Origin: an uncultured Helicobacteraceae bacterium
Lineage (GTDB): Bacteria; Campylobacterota; Campylobacteria; Campylobacterales; Helicobacteraceae
Direction: 5' to 3'
NCBI GenBank assembly: GCA_934668765.1
Contig: CAKUOH010000010.1
Coordinates: forward strand, 4,957 to 68,956
DNA: 64,000 bases
A program made the position numbers and the translations under genes. Shown piece by piece: positions 44,466 to 53,926 of this stretch. Position 1 is the stretch's first letter; every line of letters begins with the position of its first letter. The notes under the pieces are model-generated. The model saw only the letters and a list, made by a program, of their open reading frames with translations. It had not been told where the DNA came from and did not search any database.

Positions 44466-46023
44466 TTATTTTATCGTAACAATATAGCAGAATTTTGCTT
44501 TTTGTATCGTGTGGTAGGCGTTTTTAAAAATCACTTCGCTACCAAATCGCTCTCTTATAAAATTGCAAGTTTCGCTGTCATTAAAGCTATAAGGGGCATT
44601 TAGGTGTTCAAGTGCCCAAACAATCCAATTCGTATTTTTGTATTCTTTTAATAAACGCGAAATGTCGCTGTATTTGTCGATAAATCGTTGCGTAGCCTTG
44701 CTATATCCAATAGAACCTTCTATAATTATCATAGCGTTTTTGGGGGGAACTTTGTTGCTTAAATCGTGCATTAGCAATTCCGCTTTGAAAAGTATGTATT
44801 CATCTTGCTTTTTAAGTGCATTGCCATAGATATTTGCAAAGCTTATTAGAAAATACGCCATAATCACTGCCACCACGCAGGAAATGTAATGCAGTATTTT
44901 TGGCAAATGGGGGGGGGGCAGAAAGGATATATTTTGTCGCGTGTGCGGGCAGAGATTTTGCCAACATAAATGAAACATTTGCAATGGCAATCACTGCCAC
45001 AAATGCGTTAAACCCATAAAATGCGCGTGGCGTAAAAATGGGCTTTTGCAAAACCAAATAAAGCCCAAAAGATAGCGCAAATCCAAGCGTGAGAAATAGA
45101 GTCACACCAAGAATCAAAGCTATTTTGGGTAGATTCGTGCGAAGTGCAATATTTGCTACAAACAAACAGCAATTTAGCAAAATAAGCCAAATATAAGGCG
45201 TTTGCTTGAAATCATTAAAAATCGTGGTGGCGTAAGTGGAAAGATTTGCCCAAATGCCGATAAAAAAGTGCGAATCTAGCGCGATTATTTTATCGGAAGT
45301 ATATGTGGTGGTATATGTGTTAATAGGCTCTGCAATGATAAATTTATAAATCAAAGTCGCCACAATGAGATTTATCGCACAAATGCCTAAAAATAACACA
45401 CTTTCTTTAAAGTTGCGCCTTTTTATAAAAAACGCGCTAAATGCAAAATAAAGGCTTAAAATGATATATGTCGCATTTGCCGCTTGATAAGTCATAAACA
45501 TAAAAATAAGCGAAACCACGCTTATAGCGCAAAAAATGCGGATTTTTTCTTTAAATAAAAATGGCACAATCGCAAAAAATAATGCCATACTCATAGTTAA
45601 ACTTTCAAATTTATATGAGAGATTTTCTAAAAAATATGGACTTAATCCCAAAGGCAAACTTGCTACAATGCCGATAAAATCGAATTTGCCACGAATGAGA
45701 TATAACAAAATCAAAGCCGAAGCTATGATAAAAATCACAGCAATTATTTGAAGCAGTGGCGATGAATCAATCGAACTTTTACCAAACGACACCAAATTAT
45801 TTAACATAAATGTCGTTAAATAGCGACTAAAATGATTCCAAGTAGTCTCTCTAGAACTACTGCCCCAATCATCTAAATAATAAATATCCCCGCGAATCAG
45901 GGCAAAAAGCGCGATTCCATACAAAGCGATTCCATATAAAAAGGCTTTGCATAAATTTGGCGTAGCGATAAACTCACGCACGATATTGCGAATCTCAAAC
46001 CAAGATTGTAGGTATTTATTCAT
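44466..46023 (-). CDS. GtrII-like membrane glycosyltransferase, paralogue 1, phase-variable and out of frame (OFF)
   Basis: The first 383 residues (from ATG 46023; GDIYYLDDWGSS, SRYLTTFMLNNL, DSSPLLQIIAV) end in a run of ten C in the coding strand (plus-strand G10, 44909-44918). After it the frame is wrong and stops at 44812 (...LSAPPPFAKNTALHF). The missing tail, from HLPKILHYISCVVAVI to the end FCYIVTIK at 44466, is intact in another frame. With nine C the gene would encode about 518 residues, as at 14480-16024, which has nine. It is therefore a switched-off allele rather than a decayed gene. Confidence 0.88.
44909..44918 (+). repeat. G10 homopolymer in GtrII-like gene (OFF)
   Basis: Ten G between GCAAAT and CAGAAAGG, one base more than the in-frame copy at 14914-14922. 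Confidence 0.9.
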
Positions 46024-46163
46024 TTTTACGCGCCCTTAAAATCCCTTAAACATTTAGAATCTTTAAAGGCGCAATTCTATCGAATCTAACTTTAATGAAA
46101 GAATGTAGAATGTGTAGAATTTTCACTTTGCGCGAATCTCAAAGCAAGATTCGCACAAAATTC

Positions 46164-46523
46164 TTAATATGCGCGATTTTTAACGCATTTTAGCTCGACT
46201 TCCTCCGCGATATATACAGGCGCACCCGCGCTCCCTGCATTTTGCGTGGCGTATTGCCCTGCCACGCTTGTCATATTTGGGAAAACCTCCGCTTCCACAA
46301 ACGCGCCTTGCTTCAAATCCACAAATTTTCCAGCCAAATCCGTCCCAAAAATCCCGCAATCATCAAGCTTGATTTTTGTCTGTGGCAAAATCTGCACCAC
46401 AAAGCCGTTAATCGTAATGGTTTTGTTATTGTTATCCACCGCCGTAATTATGCCATCTAAATCCATACCGCCAGCAAATAGCCCACTTGCGCATAGAAGC
46501 ACACCTAATGCCAATTTTTTCAT
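46164..46523 (-). CDS. Secreted DUF5666-like protein
   Basis: 119 residues with a Sec signal peptide (KKLALGVLLCASGLFAG). The mature part has one small beta domain: DGIITAVDNNNKTITINGFVVQILPQTKIKL...GAFVEAEVF, the pattern of DUF5666. Two Cys (DDCGIFG, LKCVK) could form a disulphide. Function unknown. A good ribosome site (AAGGAGAAA) precedes ATG 46523. Stands alone. Confidence 0.72.
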   Translation of the reverse strand: MKKLALGVLLCASGLFAGGMDLDGIITAVDNNNKTITINGFVVQILPQTKIKLDDCGIFGTDLAGKFVDLKQGAFVEAEVFPNMTSVAGQYATQNAGSAGAPVYIAEEVELKCVKNRAY

Positions 46524-46620
46524 CTTTTCTCCTTTTAAATTTTATTTTTGGCGATGAAATATTTACAAAGATTTGTGAAATGGTTGTGAAATTTATGTGA
46601 ATCTTTGAATCGCGATGCGC

Positions 46621-47391
46621 TTATAATCCCATAAATCTTGCCACAATCTTAAATGCCACCAAAATCTCTTCTCTAAAATGAAACATCATCGCAGGAAGCG
46701 CGATTATTAGCACTACAAAGGCGATGGCGACTTTTAGTGGAAGCCCAACCACTAGCAAGTTAAACTGCGGGTGAGTGCGCGTAATCATACCAAAGATGAT
46801 TTCTGATAGCAAAATAATGCCCACCACAGGAAACGCAATGGTAAATCCAATCACAAAAATCCCACCAGCAGCCTTTAACACATACAAAGGCATATTTTCG
46901 CTAAACGCAAAACCGCCTAGATTCGTGGCAGTTAGGCTATTTGCGATGAGTGAAAAGACGATATGATGAAAATCTAGTGCCAAAAATACCATAACTGCCA
47001 CAAGGCTCAAAACCTGCGCGATGATGAGATTTTGCGCCCCGCTCACAGGGTCATACGCGCTTCCCACGCTCATACCGATACTAAACCCCAAAAGCTCCCC
47101 TGCGTAAGCGATTGCATTAAACACCACTTGCAAGAAAAATGCCGCGATAAAGCCAAACAGCAATTCGCTTAAACCTGCTATGATAAATTCTAAAATCGTT
47201 ATGTTTGTGTCAAATGGTGGCAATAGCGGGTAAAAAACAAGTGCCAAAAAGAAAATCATCGCACCTTTTACGCTGACAGGGATTAGGCGTGAATCAAAAA
47301 ATGGAAAAAATGCGACAATGCCGCTGAATCGCAGGATTAGAAGTAAAAAATTTGCGACATTGCCATCGCTTAAATACGATAAAAGTTCCAT
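46621..47391 (-). CDS. fliR: Flagellar export apparatus protein FliR
   Basis: 256 residues, six membrane spans; part of the FliPQR export gate. Seen: LLILRFSGIVAFFPFFDSRLIPVSVKGAM, ELLFGFIAAFFLQVVFNAIAYAGELLGFSIGM, DPVSGAQNLIIAQVLSL and the C-terminal FNLLVVGLPLKVAIAFVVL. ATG at 47391. No other flagellar gene is adjacent; flagellar genes are scattered in Helicobacter. Confidence 0.94.
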   Translation of the reverse strand: MELLSYLSDGNVANFLLLILRFSGIVAFFPFFDSRLIPVSVKGAMIFFLALVFYPLLPPFDTNITILEFIIAGLSELLFGFIAAFFLQVVFNAIAYAGELLGFSIGMSVGSAYDPVSGAQNLIIAQVLSLVAVMVFLALDFHHIVFSLIANSLTATNLGGFAFSENMPLYVLKAAGGIFVIGFTIAFPVVGIILLSEIIFGMITRTHPQFNLLVVGLPLKVAIAFVVLIIALPAMMFHFREEILVAFKIVARFMGL

Positions 47392-47523
47392 CTTTGCCTT
47401 TCAATTTGTATCTTGGGTATGCGATTTGCGCTACTATTACTTTGATTGTGATTTATAGCACGAATCAAAGCGCAAATTTGGCGAATCTATGCCCAAAGCA
47501 GATTCTTGCAATCACGACATATT

Positions 47524-48177
47524 CTAAATTGCGCTCTCAACTAGCGCACAATTTTTCAGCTCAAACACCCTATCGCACATTTTCGCCAACTCCAAATTAT
47601 GTGTCGCTACAATCATTGTAGCATTCTGCGATTTTACATAGCTAAAAACGACTTCCATTACACTATGTGCCGTCTCTGCGTCCAAATTGCCCGTAGGCTC
47701 ATCGGCAAAGATGATTTTAGGCTTTTTGGTAAGCACTCGCGCGATTGAAAGCCGCTGCTGCTGTCCGCCACTAAGTTCGCCGATTTGTTGCTTTAAAATA
47801 TGGGCGATTCCAAAGGATTCAAGTAAATTTTTGTCAATCGCTTGATTTGCCAAAATGGACGCCACTTGCAGATTTTCTAATGCGCTAAACCCTCGAAAAA
47901 GATAGTGAAATTGAAAAATTATGCCAATGACATTTCGGCGCAGACGCAAAATTTCACTGCTTTTAAGTGTGTAAATATCGCTTCCACCGATAAAAACGCT
48001 TCCATTTTTTGGCTTTAAAAATGATGATAGATTATTTATAAGTGTGGATTTGCCAGAGCCACTAACGCCCAAAATGGCGATAGTTTTGGTGGATTCTAGC
48101 GTGAGATTTACGCTGTCATAAAGTTGCGATTCAAAGCTATGTCCCACATTTTGCGCTTTTAGTAAAACTTCGCTCAT
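47524..48177 (-). CDS. LolD-like ABC transporter ATP-binding protein
   Basis: 217 residues, MacB/LolD class. Walker A GVSGSGKST (about 37-45), Q-loop IFQFHYLFRGFSALEN, signature LSGGQQQRLSIARVL, Walker B IIFADEPTGNLD, and THNLE. Such ATPases power release of lipoproteins or other extractions with a LolC/E- or FtsX-like permease, which is not in this window. H. pylori HP0179 is comparable and near fliR (HP0173). Confidence 0.85.
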   Translation of the reverse strand: MSEVLLKAQNVGHSFESQLYDSVNLTLESTKTIAILGVSGSGKSTLINNLSSFLKPKNGSVFIGGSDIYTLKSSEILRLRRNVIGIIFQFHYLFRGFSALENLQVASILANQAIDKNLLESFGIAHILKQQIGELSGGQQQRLSIARVLTKKPKIIFADEPTGNLDAETAHSVMEVVFSYVKSQNATMIVATHNLELAKMCDRVFELKNCALVESAI

Positions 48178-48261
48178 TTTCGCGCCTTTTTATAAATTTG
48201 CTTTTAGATTCGACAGATTCGCAAAAAATTCGCGCTTTTTTGCGCACTCAAAGCCCCGAAT

Positions 48262-49320
48262 CTACTTCATTTGCTCTGCAACTTCTTTAGCAAAATCGCC
48301 CGTAACCTTTTCAATGCCCTCGCCTAGCTCAAATCGCACATATTCGACAATCTCTATTTTGTCGCCAAGCTCGGCACTTTTTTCCTCTAAAATTTTCTCA
48401 ATGCTTTTTTTATCGTCCATCACAAAATACTGCCCCAAAAAGCTAAGTCGTTGGTCAAGCAAAGTGTTATCAGCGATAAATCGCTCTATCATTCCACTTG
48501 CAATCTTATCAAGCATATTTTCGGGCTTTTTTTGCGCTCGAAGTTTGTCTTTAAATTCCTCGATTTTCGCGCTTAATACGGAGGGCGTTAGCTCTTTTTT
48601 GCTTACAAATTCAGGGATATTTTTTAGCGTTTTGCCAAGTCTTTGCAACTCTTCATTGCCCTTTTTGATTTCAGCGATGAGTGCAGCTTTTTCTTTGGCG
48701 ATAAACTCGCTATCAAAGCCTTCACCACTAATGATTTTTGGCTTCATCGCCGCTGCGTGCATACAAAGATTATTTACTAGCTCTTTTAGTTTGCTTTTGG
48801 ATTCGGTATTTTTAAATTTTAGCGCGACAAGTGTTCCGATTCGGCTATTTGAGTGCAGATATGCGCCCACAATGGTATTTGGTGTCGAATCTAATAGCGC
48901 GATTCGGCGCACCACGATATTTTCGCCGATTTTGGCAATCTCGCCTTTTAGATAATCATCAAAGGGGACGCCATCGACTTTTAGGTTTTTTAGCGATTCA
49001 ATGTCGTTAATGTTATTTTGATTTATTAGTTCTAGCGTTTTGGTGCAGAGATTTTTAAAGGTTTCATTTTTTGCGACAAAGTCCGTCTCACTGTTAATTT
49101 CTACCATAATGGCGCGTCCATTTTCGCTAAAAAGCGCGATTATGCCCTCTGCGGCAACTCTATCTGCCTTTTTGGCGGCTTTGGATAGTCCTTTTTGTCG
49201 TAAATATTCCACCGCCTTTTCAATATCGCCTTTGACTTCGACTAATGCCTTTTTGCAGTCCATCATCCCTGCATCTGTCATATCGCGCAGTTTTTTTACC
49301 AAAGAAGCTGAAATTTCCAT
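48262..49320 (-). CDS. tsf: Translation elongation factor Ts
   Basis: Nucleotide exchange factor for EF-Tu. 352 residues, Epsilon-type length. N-terminal [28 protein letters not shown] and the exchange motif ETDFVAKNETF are clear. The stop of rpsB overlaps its start by one base, so rpsB-tsf is one transcript. Confidence 0.96.
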   Translation of the reverse strand: MEISASLVKKLRDMTDAGMMDCKKALVEVKGDIEKAVEYLRQKGLSKAAKKADRVAAEGIIALFSENGRAIMVEINSETDFVAKNETFKNLCTKTLELINQNNINDIESLKNLKVDGVPFDDYLKGEIAKIGENIVVRRIALLDSTPNTIVGAYLHSNSRIGTLVALKFKNTESKSKLKELVNNLCMHAAAMKPKIISGEGFDSEFIAKEKAALIAEIKKGNEELQRLGKTLKNIPEFVSKKELTPSVLSAKIEEFKDKLRAQKKPENMLDKIASGMIERFIADNTLLDQRLSFLGQYFVMDDKKSIEKILEEKSAELGDKIEIVEYVRFELGEGIEKVTGDFAKEVAEQMK

Positions 49321-50120
49321 TAGCGCACCTCATTTGATTGAGCTGAATCTATATCTGATTCGCTCATTTTTTCCATCATTTCCTCGAAATTTTCGTCATT
49401 TTTGTCATTGTAATTGCTCGAATCTGTGCTAACTTCATCTTTGTTAGATTCGCGTCCCTCGATGATTGCCTCTGTGATTTCCTTGCAAAATAGTTGAATC
49501 GAACGAATCGCATCATCATTGCCCGGAATGGGATAATCCACCTTATCAGGGTCGCAGTTCGTATCTAGTGGTGCAATGACTTTTATGCCAAGCCTTCTAG
49601 CTTCCTCCACAGCGATATGTTCGCGCACAATGTCGATGATAAAAATCATATCAGGCAGTCGCTTCATATTGCGCACACCGCCCAAATATCGCTCTAATTT
49701 TTCTTTTTTGCGAAGCAAACTCAATTTTTCTTTTTTTGTCAAAAGCTCGATTTGTCCGCTAGATTCCATCTCTTCGATTAGCTCCAAACGGCGGATACTT
49801 TTCTTAATTGTCCCAAAATTTGTCAGCATTCCGCCAAGCCACCGATAATCCACAAAGGGCATTCCCACGCTATTTGCATACTCGCGCACGGTCTCACTAG
49901 CTTGTTTTTTCGTGCCGACAAACATTATGCTTTTGCCCTCCGCACTTGCTTCACGCACGATACTATAAACATAGCGAAAATATCGCAAAGTCTTTTGTAA
50001 ATCAATAATGAGGATATTTTTGCGAGAGCAGAAGATGAATTTTTTCATCTTTGGATTCCATTTACGCGTCTGATGCCCAAAATGCACACCGCATTCAAGC
50101 AAATCTTTCATTGTTACCAT
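49320..50120 (-). CDS. rpsB: 30S ribosomal protein S2
   Basis: 266 residues. [46 protein letters not shown], and [22 protein letters not shown] are hallmarks. The acidic tail (from about 230, [20 protein letters not shown]...) is longer than usual. AAGGAG ribosome site before ATG 50120. Confidence 0.97.
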   Translation of the reverse strand: MVTMKDLLECGVHFGHQTRKWNPKMKKFIFCSRKNILIIDLQKTLRYFRYVYSIVREASAEGKSIMFVGTKKQASETVREYANSVGMPFVDYRWLGGMLTNFGTIKKSIRRLELIEEMESSGQIELLTKKEKLSLLRKKEKLERYLGGVRNMKRLPDMIFIIDIVREHIAVEEARRLGIKVIAPLDTNCDPDKVDYPIPGNDDAIRSIQLFCKEITEAIIEGRESNKDEVSTDSSNYNDKNDENFEEMMEKMSESDIDSAQSNEVR

Positions 50121-50233
50121 AATTTCTCCTTTTAATATTTAGTTTAAACTAGCGCATTCTTTTTTAAGGATTCATCTAAATCCACACTAAATAAGGATAA
50201 ATGCGCTTGAATTTTTGTAAAAATGAAAGCGCA

Positions 50234-50239
50234 ATTCTA
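50234..50239 (-). promoter_or_regulatory. -10 element of rpsB-tsf promoter
   Basis: TAGAAT on the minus strand preceded by AAATGC; leader to rpsB about 107 bases. Divergent from the copA promoter. Confidence 0.45.
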
Positions 50240-50273
50240 GCATTTTAAATATAAAGTTAGCTTAAAGTTCTGC

Positions 50274-50279
50274 TAGAAT
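50274..50279 (+). promoter_or_regulatory. -10 element of copA promoter
   Basis: TAGAAT preceded by TTCTGC, 30 bases before the copA GTG; TAAGG ribosome site at 50295. Confidence 0.45.
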
Positions 50280-50309
50280 CGCGCAATTATTTTATTAAGG
50301 CGCGTAAAA

Positions 50310-52556
50310 GTGAAAACTATCAAATTAAAGATTAGCAAAATGAGCTGTGCAGCGTGTTCTGCGTCTATTGAGCGAAGTTTAAAGCGCAAGGATTTTATCA
50401 AAAGTATCGAAGTTGATTTAATCAGTGAGTGCGCAAATGTGGCTTTTGATGAATCGCGCATAGATTCGCAAGGCATAATTGCGCTGATTGAGAAGCTAGG
50501 CTATGGCGCGGAGATTTTCACAAATCGCACTCAATCAAAGGCGCAAAATAACGACTATCTTATCGCTATTATTTTTGCGATTCCGCTATTTTGCGTGAGT
50601 ATGGGGGCGATGATTTGGGGTGATTCTCCGATATTTTCAGACTTTATAGCCACGAATCAAGCCCTAATTTGCGCTATTGAAATCGCCTTGCTTGTGCCTA
50701 TCCTGTATGCTGGACGCAAAATCTATGCCAAAGGCTTTAACGCGCTTTTTAGGCTTGTGCCAAATATGGATTCGCTTGTGTTTTTGGGGAGTTTTAGCGC
50801 GATTGCGTTTAGTGCGTATATGGCTTTGCGTTTGGGTTTTGAATCTCCGCACTTGCTTCACAATCTCTATTTTGAGAGTGCTGGGGTAATTATCGCTGTG
50901 ATTATGCTAGGCAAAAGACTTGAAAATATCGCCACAAGCAACGCAAAACGCGGGATTGAATCGCTTATCAATCTATCTCCCAAAACCGCGCTAAAAGTGC
51001 TTGAAAATGGAGAAATTTTAGAAGTGCGCGTGGAATCCTTGCAAATAGGCGATATTGTCGTAGTCCCCAAAGGCGCAGCATTTGGCGTGGATTGTGAGCT
51101 AGTGAGTGAATCTTGCGAAATCGATGAAAGCGTCATCACAGGCGAAAGTAGGCATAAGCATAGAATGCAAGGCGCATTTATTTACAGCGGGAGCGTGAAT
51201 TGTGGGGAGCAAATTCGCGCAAAAGTCAAAAATCTAGCGCAAGATTCGATGATAAGCAAAATCATTGCATTAGCACAAAATGTCAAAAAAGCCCCCATAG
51301 CGCGAATCGCAGATAGTATTTCAGCGTATTTCGTGCCTAGCGTGATTTGCGTGGCTTTGTGCGCAGGAATCGCGTGGGATGTGGCAAGTGGCGATTTTCA
51401 TAAGGCATTTATCGTATTTAGCTCGACATTGCTAATCTCTTGCCCTTGTGCGCTGGGACTTGCCACGCCTTTAAGTATCCTAGTTGCCACAAGTATCGCT
51501 TCAAAACGCGGATTTTATTTTAGAAACGCGGAGAGTTTGGAGGTGGCAGCCAAAATTACTACAATGATTTTTGATAAGACGGGGACGCTCACAAGCGGGG
51601 ATTTACGCGTGGTGGAGTGGGTAGATTTGCGTGAATCTAGCGTGGATTGCCACGATTCTGCATTCGCAGAATCTCGCAATGACAATATTTTCGCACTAAT
51701 CTACGCGCTTGAATCCCAAAGTGAGCATTTAATCGCAAAGGCGATTTTGCGCCATATCCGCGAATCTAGCGCGAATTTGGGCGTGGATTTAAGTGCGAAT
51801 CCAAACATCGCCAAAGTGCAGACAATCGCAGGGCAGGGCATTAGCGCAATCATTGATGGCAAAAAAGTCGCAATCGGCTCTGCGGATTTTGTAGGCGAAT
51901 CGTGTGCCATAGATTCGCGCGTTTTGGAAAAATCCGCGCAAATCCCGCATACGACTTGCTTTGTGAGCATAGATTCGCAGTGTGTGGGCTTTTTTATAAT
52001 CGCTGATAATCTGCGTCCAAATGCCAAAAATCTCATCGCAAATCTCCGCGCACAAGGGATAAAAAGCGTTATTTTAAGTGGCGATAATGAAAAAAGTGTG
52101 CAATCAGTGGCGCAACTTTGTGAAATCGATGAATTTTATTTCGCGCAACTGCCACAAGATAAGCTAGATTTTATCACTAGGGCGCAAGAGCGTAGCGAAA
52201 TCGTGGGCTTTGTGGGCGATGGTATAAATGACGCACTTGCCATTACTCGCGCAAATATCGGCGTTGCGCTTAATTCTAGTAGCGATATTGCGATAAAGCA
52301 AAGCGACATAATTTTGCTAAATGGTAACTTGGGAAGCGTGGAGAAAGCACTTGCTTTAAGCAAAAAAACGATTCGCAACATAAAGGAAAATTTGGGCTTT
52401 GCCTTTTTGTATAATGTGTGTGCGATTCCTTTGGCAGTGGGGATTCCACATATTTTTGGAGTGAATTTTGCGCTAACGCCGATGATAGCAGGAATTGCGA
52501 TGGGGCTATCATCGATAAGCGTGGTGTTAAATGCGTTGCGACTTTATAAATTTTAA
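50310..52556 (+). CDS. copA: Copper-exporting P1B-type ATPase with in-frame repeat insertion
   Basis: 748 residues. N-terminal metal-binding domain with CAAC (MSCAACSAS, 11-19); eight spans; SCPCALGLATPL as the intramembrane Cu+ site; phosphorylated Asp in DKTGTLTSG (about 422); GDGINDALA hinge. Exports Cu+ from the cytosol. GTG start at 50310. Residues about 445-458 (VDCHDSAFAESRND) are coded by a family B palindrome (51644-51684), in the nucleotide-binding domain shortly after the phosphorylation site. The insert is short, and all catalytic motifs remain. Confidence 0.95.
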   Translation: MKTIKLKISKMSCAACSASIERSLKRKDFIKSIEVDLISECANVAFDESRIDSQGIIALIEKLGYGAEIFTNRTQSKAQNNDYLIAIIFAIPLFCVSMGAMIWGDSPIFSDFIATNQALICAIEIALLVPILYAGRKIYAKGFNALFRLVPNMDSLVFLGSFSAIAFSAYMALRLGFESPHLLHNLYFESAGVIIAVIMLGKRLENIATSNAKRGIESLINLSPKTALKVLENGEILEVRVESLQIGDIVVVPKGAAFGVDCELVSESCEIDESVITGESRHKHRMQGAFIYSGSVNCGEQIRAKVKNLAQDSMISKIIALAQNVKKAPIARIADSISAYFVPSVICVALCAGIAWDVASGDFHKAFIVFSSTLLISCPCALGLATPLSILVATSIASKRGFYFRNAESLEVAAKITTMIFDKTGTLTSGDLRVVEWVDLRESSVDCHDSAFAESRNDNIFALIYALESQSEHLIAKAILRHIRESSANLGVDLSANPNIAKVQTIAGQGISAIIDGKKVAIGSADFVGESCAIDSRVLEKSAQIPHTTCFVSIDSQCVGFFIIADNLRPNAKNLIANLRAQGIKSVILSGDNEKSVQSVAQLCEIDEFYFAQLPQDKLDFITRAQERSEIVGFVGDGINDALAITRANIGVALNSSSDIAIKQSDIILLNGNLGSVEKALALSKKTIRNIKENLGFAFLYNVCAIPLAVGIPHIFGVNFALTPMIAGIAMGLSSISVVLNALRLYKF
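51644..51684. repeat. Family B palindromic element inside copA
   Basis: GGATTGCCACGATTCTGC then ATTCGCAGAATCTCGCAATGACA: the right half of the full element. Reads VDCHD...SRND in the copA frame. Confidence 0.9.
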
Positions 52557-52827
52557 ATGCACTTGATTTGCAAGTCGTGCGGATTTTATTTATTTTGGAT
52601 TGCCGTGATTTAGCGAATCGCCAAATCACGCAATGACGAAATTTCCCCCTCCCTTGCGGAGGGGATTAAGGGGGGGGGGGTAGATTTGCGTGATTCGCTA
52701 AAATCGTCTCACAATGACGATAAGATTTGCAAATGTATAGATTTTATCAGTAAAGTTTTAGCTCAAAGTGGCGTTTATTTGCATTCAAACACCACTTATC
52801 GCATAGACTTAAAGCGCAAAAGCAAAA
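52557..52827. other. 271-bp gene-free stretch with family A and B repeats and a G11 tract
   Basis: Between convergent copA and the BamE-like gene. Holds family B halves at 52598-52638 and 52681-52720 and a family A half at 52645-52680. The last ends in 11 G instead of the usual GGGGGTGGG. No coding text seen. Confidence 0.8.
52645..52680. repeat. Family A half element ending in a G11 tract
   Basis: CCCCCTCCCTTGCGGAGGGG, ATTAA, then G run 52670-52680. Compare 41357-41394, where the same place reads AAGGGGGTGGGT. Confidence 0.88.
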
Positions 52828-53311
52828 CTAAAACGCGCTTTTAGAGCCGTCTATTTTCTGCGTAGAATACCAGCGTTCGCTTACAATGTCATTTTCGTCA
52901 AATCCAATGTAAAACGCCTTAATCGTTGCGCTGACTTCTTTATCCATAAATATACCTGCAAGAGGATTGTAGCTGTTGCTTTTCGCGCTTTGGTGCATAT
53001 ACATTATCAAACTTGCGGTTTTGGGGTTTGAGATTTTCCACTCTTCATTGTCGATTCGCCCACGCATAAGTATTTCTCTATCGTTAGCACCTTTGCCAAT
53101 CATTGTCGCATTGATTTTACCAAAACTTTTTGTAGGCTCACCATACATTTCATAGACTTCTTTTTTCGTAGTTTTGCCTACGATTACCGAGCTTGTAAGC
53201 TCGACTTCGTTTTTCTCGCCGATGATTTTGTTGCCCACCGTTGTCCCCGCGCAACCTACGAATCCTACTGCCATTAACACCGATAGTGCCATTTTTGAAA
53301 AATATGTTCAT
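52828..53311 (-). CDS. BamE/SmpA-like lipoprotein, start separated from the body by an apparent frameshift
   Basis: The body (ALSVLMAVGFVGCAGTTVGN..., lipobox VGFVGC) has a fold pattern like SmpA/BamE: VIVGKTTKKEVYEMYGEPTKSFG and a later YIGFDENDIVSERWY. The open frame starts at ATG 53292, which has no ribosome site. The well-placed start is ATG 53311 (AAAGGAG upstream), but its frame differs by one. Removing one A from the A5 run at 53292-53296 would join them as MNIFFK-MALSVLM, a perfect lipoprotein signal peptide. It could be a slipping tract, a mutation or a base-call error. 154 residues from 53292. Confidence 0.65.
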
Positions 53312-53352
53312 ATTCTCTCCTTTAAAATTAAAATAAGCCGTAATTGTAATTG

Positions 53353-53361
53353 CCCCCCCCC
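53353..53361 (-). repeat. G9 (plus-strand C9) tract upstream of the BamE-like gene
   Basis: Lies 42 bases before ATG 53311. A TATAAC-like -10 is some 20 bases farther upstream, so the tract sits in the leader or, with another start point, in the promoter. Variation could alter expression. Confidence 0.75.
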
Positions 53362-53568
53362 TTAAAGTTTTCTTAAATGTTATAATTTTTTATAAAATGT
53401 GGATTTTTGTGTGAAATGCAAGGAATAAGAGCGTTATATTTTAGTTAGATTCGCGTAGGATTTTGGGTAAATGTGAGGCGAATCTATGGTAAATCTAGTG
53501 TGATTTGCGATGAATATAGTTTGGATTGCTTTGTAAGGATTTGCAAGTCGTGCGGATTTTATTTATTT

Positions 53569-53608
53569 TGGATTACCACGACTTGCTTTCGCAAGTCTCG
53601 CAATGACG
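53569..53608. repeat. Family B palindromic element
   Basis: GGATTACCACGACTTGCTTTC then GCAAGTCTCGCAATGACG. A further copy (GGATTGCTTCGGGCTG, CAGCCC-like CCCTCGCAATGAC) follows at 53635-53667. Confidence 0.88.
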
Positions 53609-53675
53609 AAACGGGGGCGATTTGCTTTAAGGTTTGGATTGCTTCGGGCTGTAGCCCTCGCAATGACTGAATTTT

Positions 53676-53748
53676 ACCCACCCCCTTAATCCCCCTCCGC
53701 AAGGGAGGGGGCAATTTGAATGAATCCCCATTCGCAAGGGAGGGGGAA
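53676..53748. repeat. Family A palindromic element, near full copy
   Basis: ACCCACCCCCTTAATCCCCCTCC, GCAAGGGAGGGGG, spacer, then CCCCATTCGCAAGGGAGGGGG. Confidence 0.92.
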
Positions 53749-53926
53749 ATTATTTTAAGATTTTTCGCCAAAGGCGAAAAATAAATTTAAGCAAATCTAG
53801 CACGAAATTATCGTGAGTAGATTTCGTGGGTTTTCAAGCACGAAAACACAAGATAAAACTAATGATTCATAGAGCGTTTGAGTGCGCCGAATTCCGCGAA
53901 AGCCACCACGAGACAATCGCACCTAT

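Larger units (their letters stand above)
53312..53926. other. 615-bp gene-free stretch with repeats and a C9 tract
   Basis: Between the BamE-like and yceI genes (both minus strand). Contains a C9 run at 53353-53361 in the leader of the BamE-like gene, family B copies at 53523-53551, 53569-53608 and 53635-53667, and a family A copy at 53676-53748. The last 170 bases show no feature I recognise. A short open frame at 53473-53670 consists only of repeats. Confidence 0.75.

Noticed and set aside
44466..44990. Separate 174-codon gene
   Set aside because: It is the out-of-frame 3' part of the GtrII-like gene that starts at 46023, split by the G10 tract.
53473..53670. 65-codon open frame on the plus strand
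   Set aside because: It consists of family B repeat copies and reads SRND-type text; no ribosome site and no independent coding signal.
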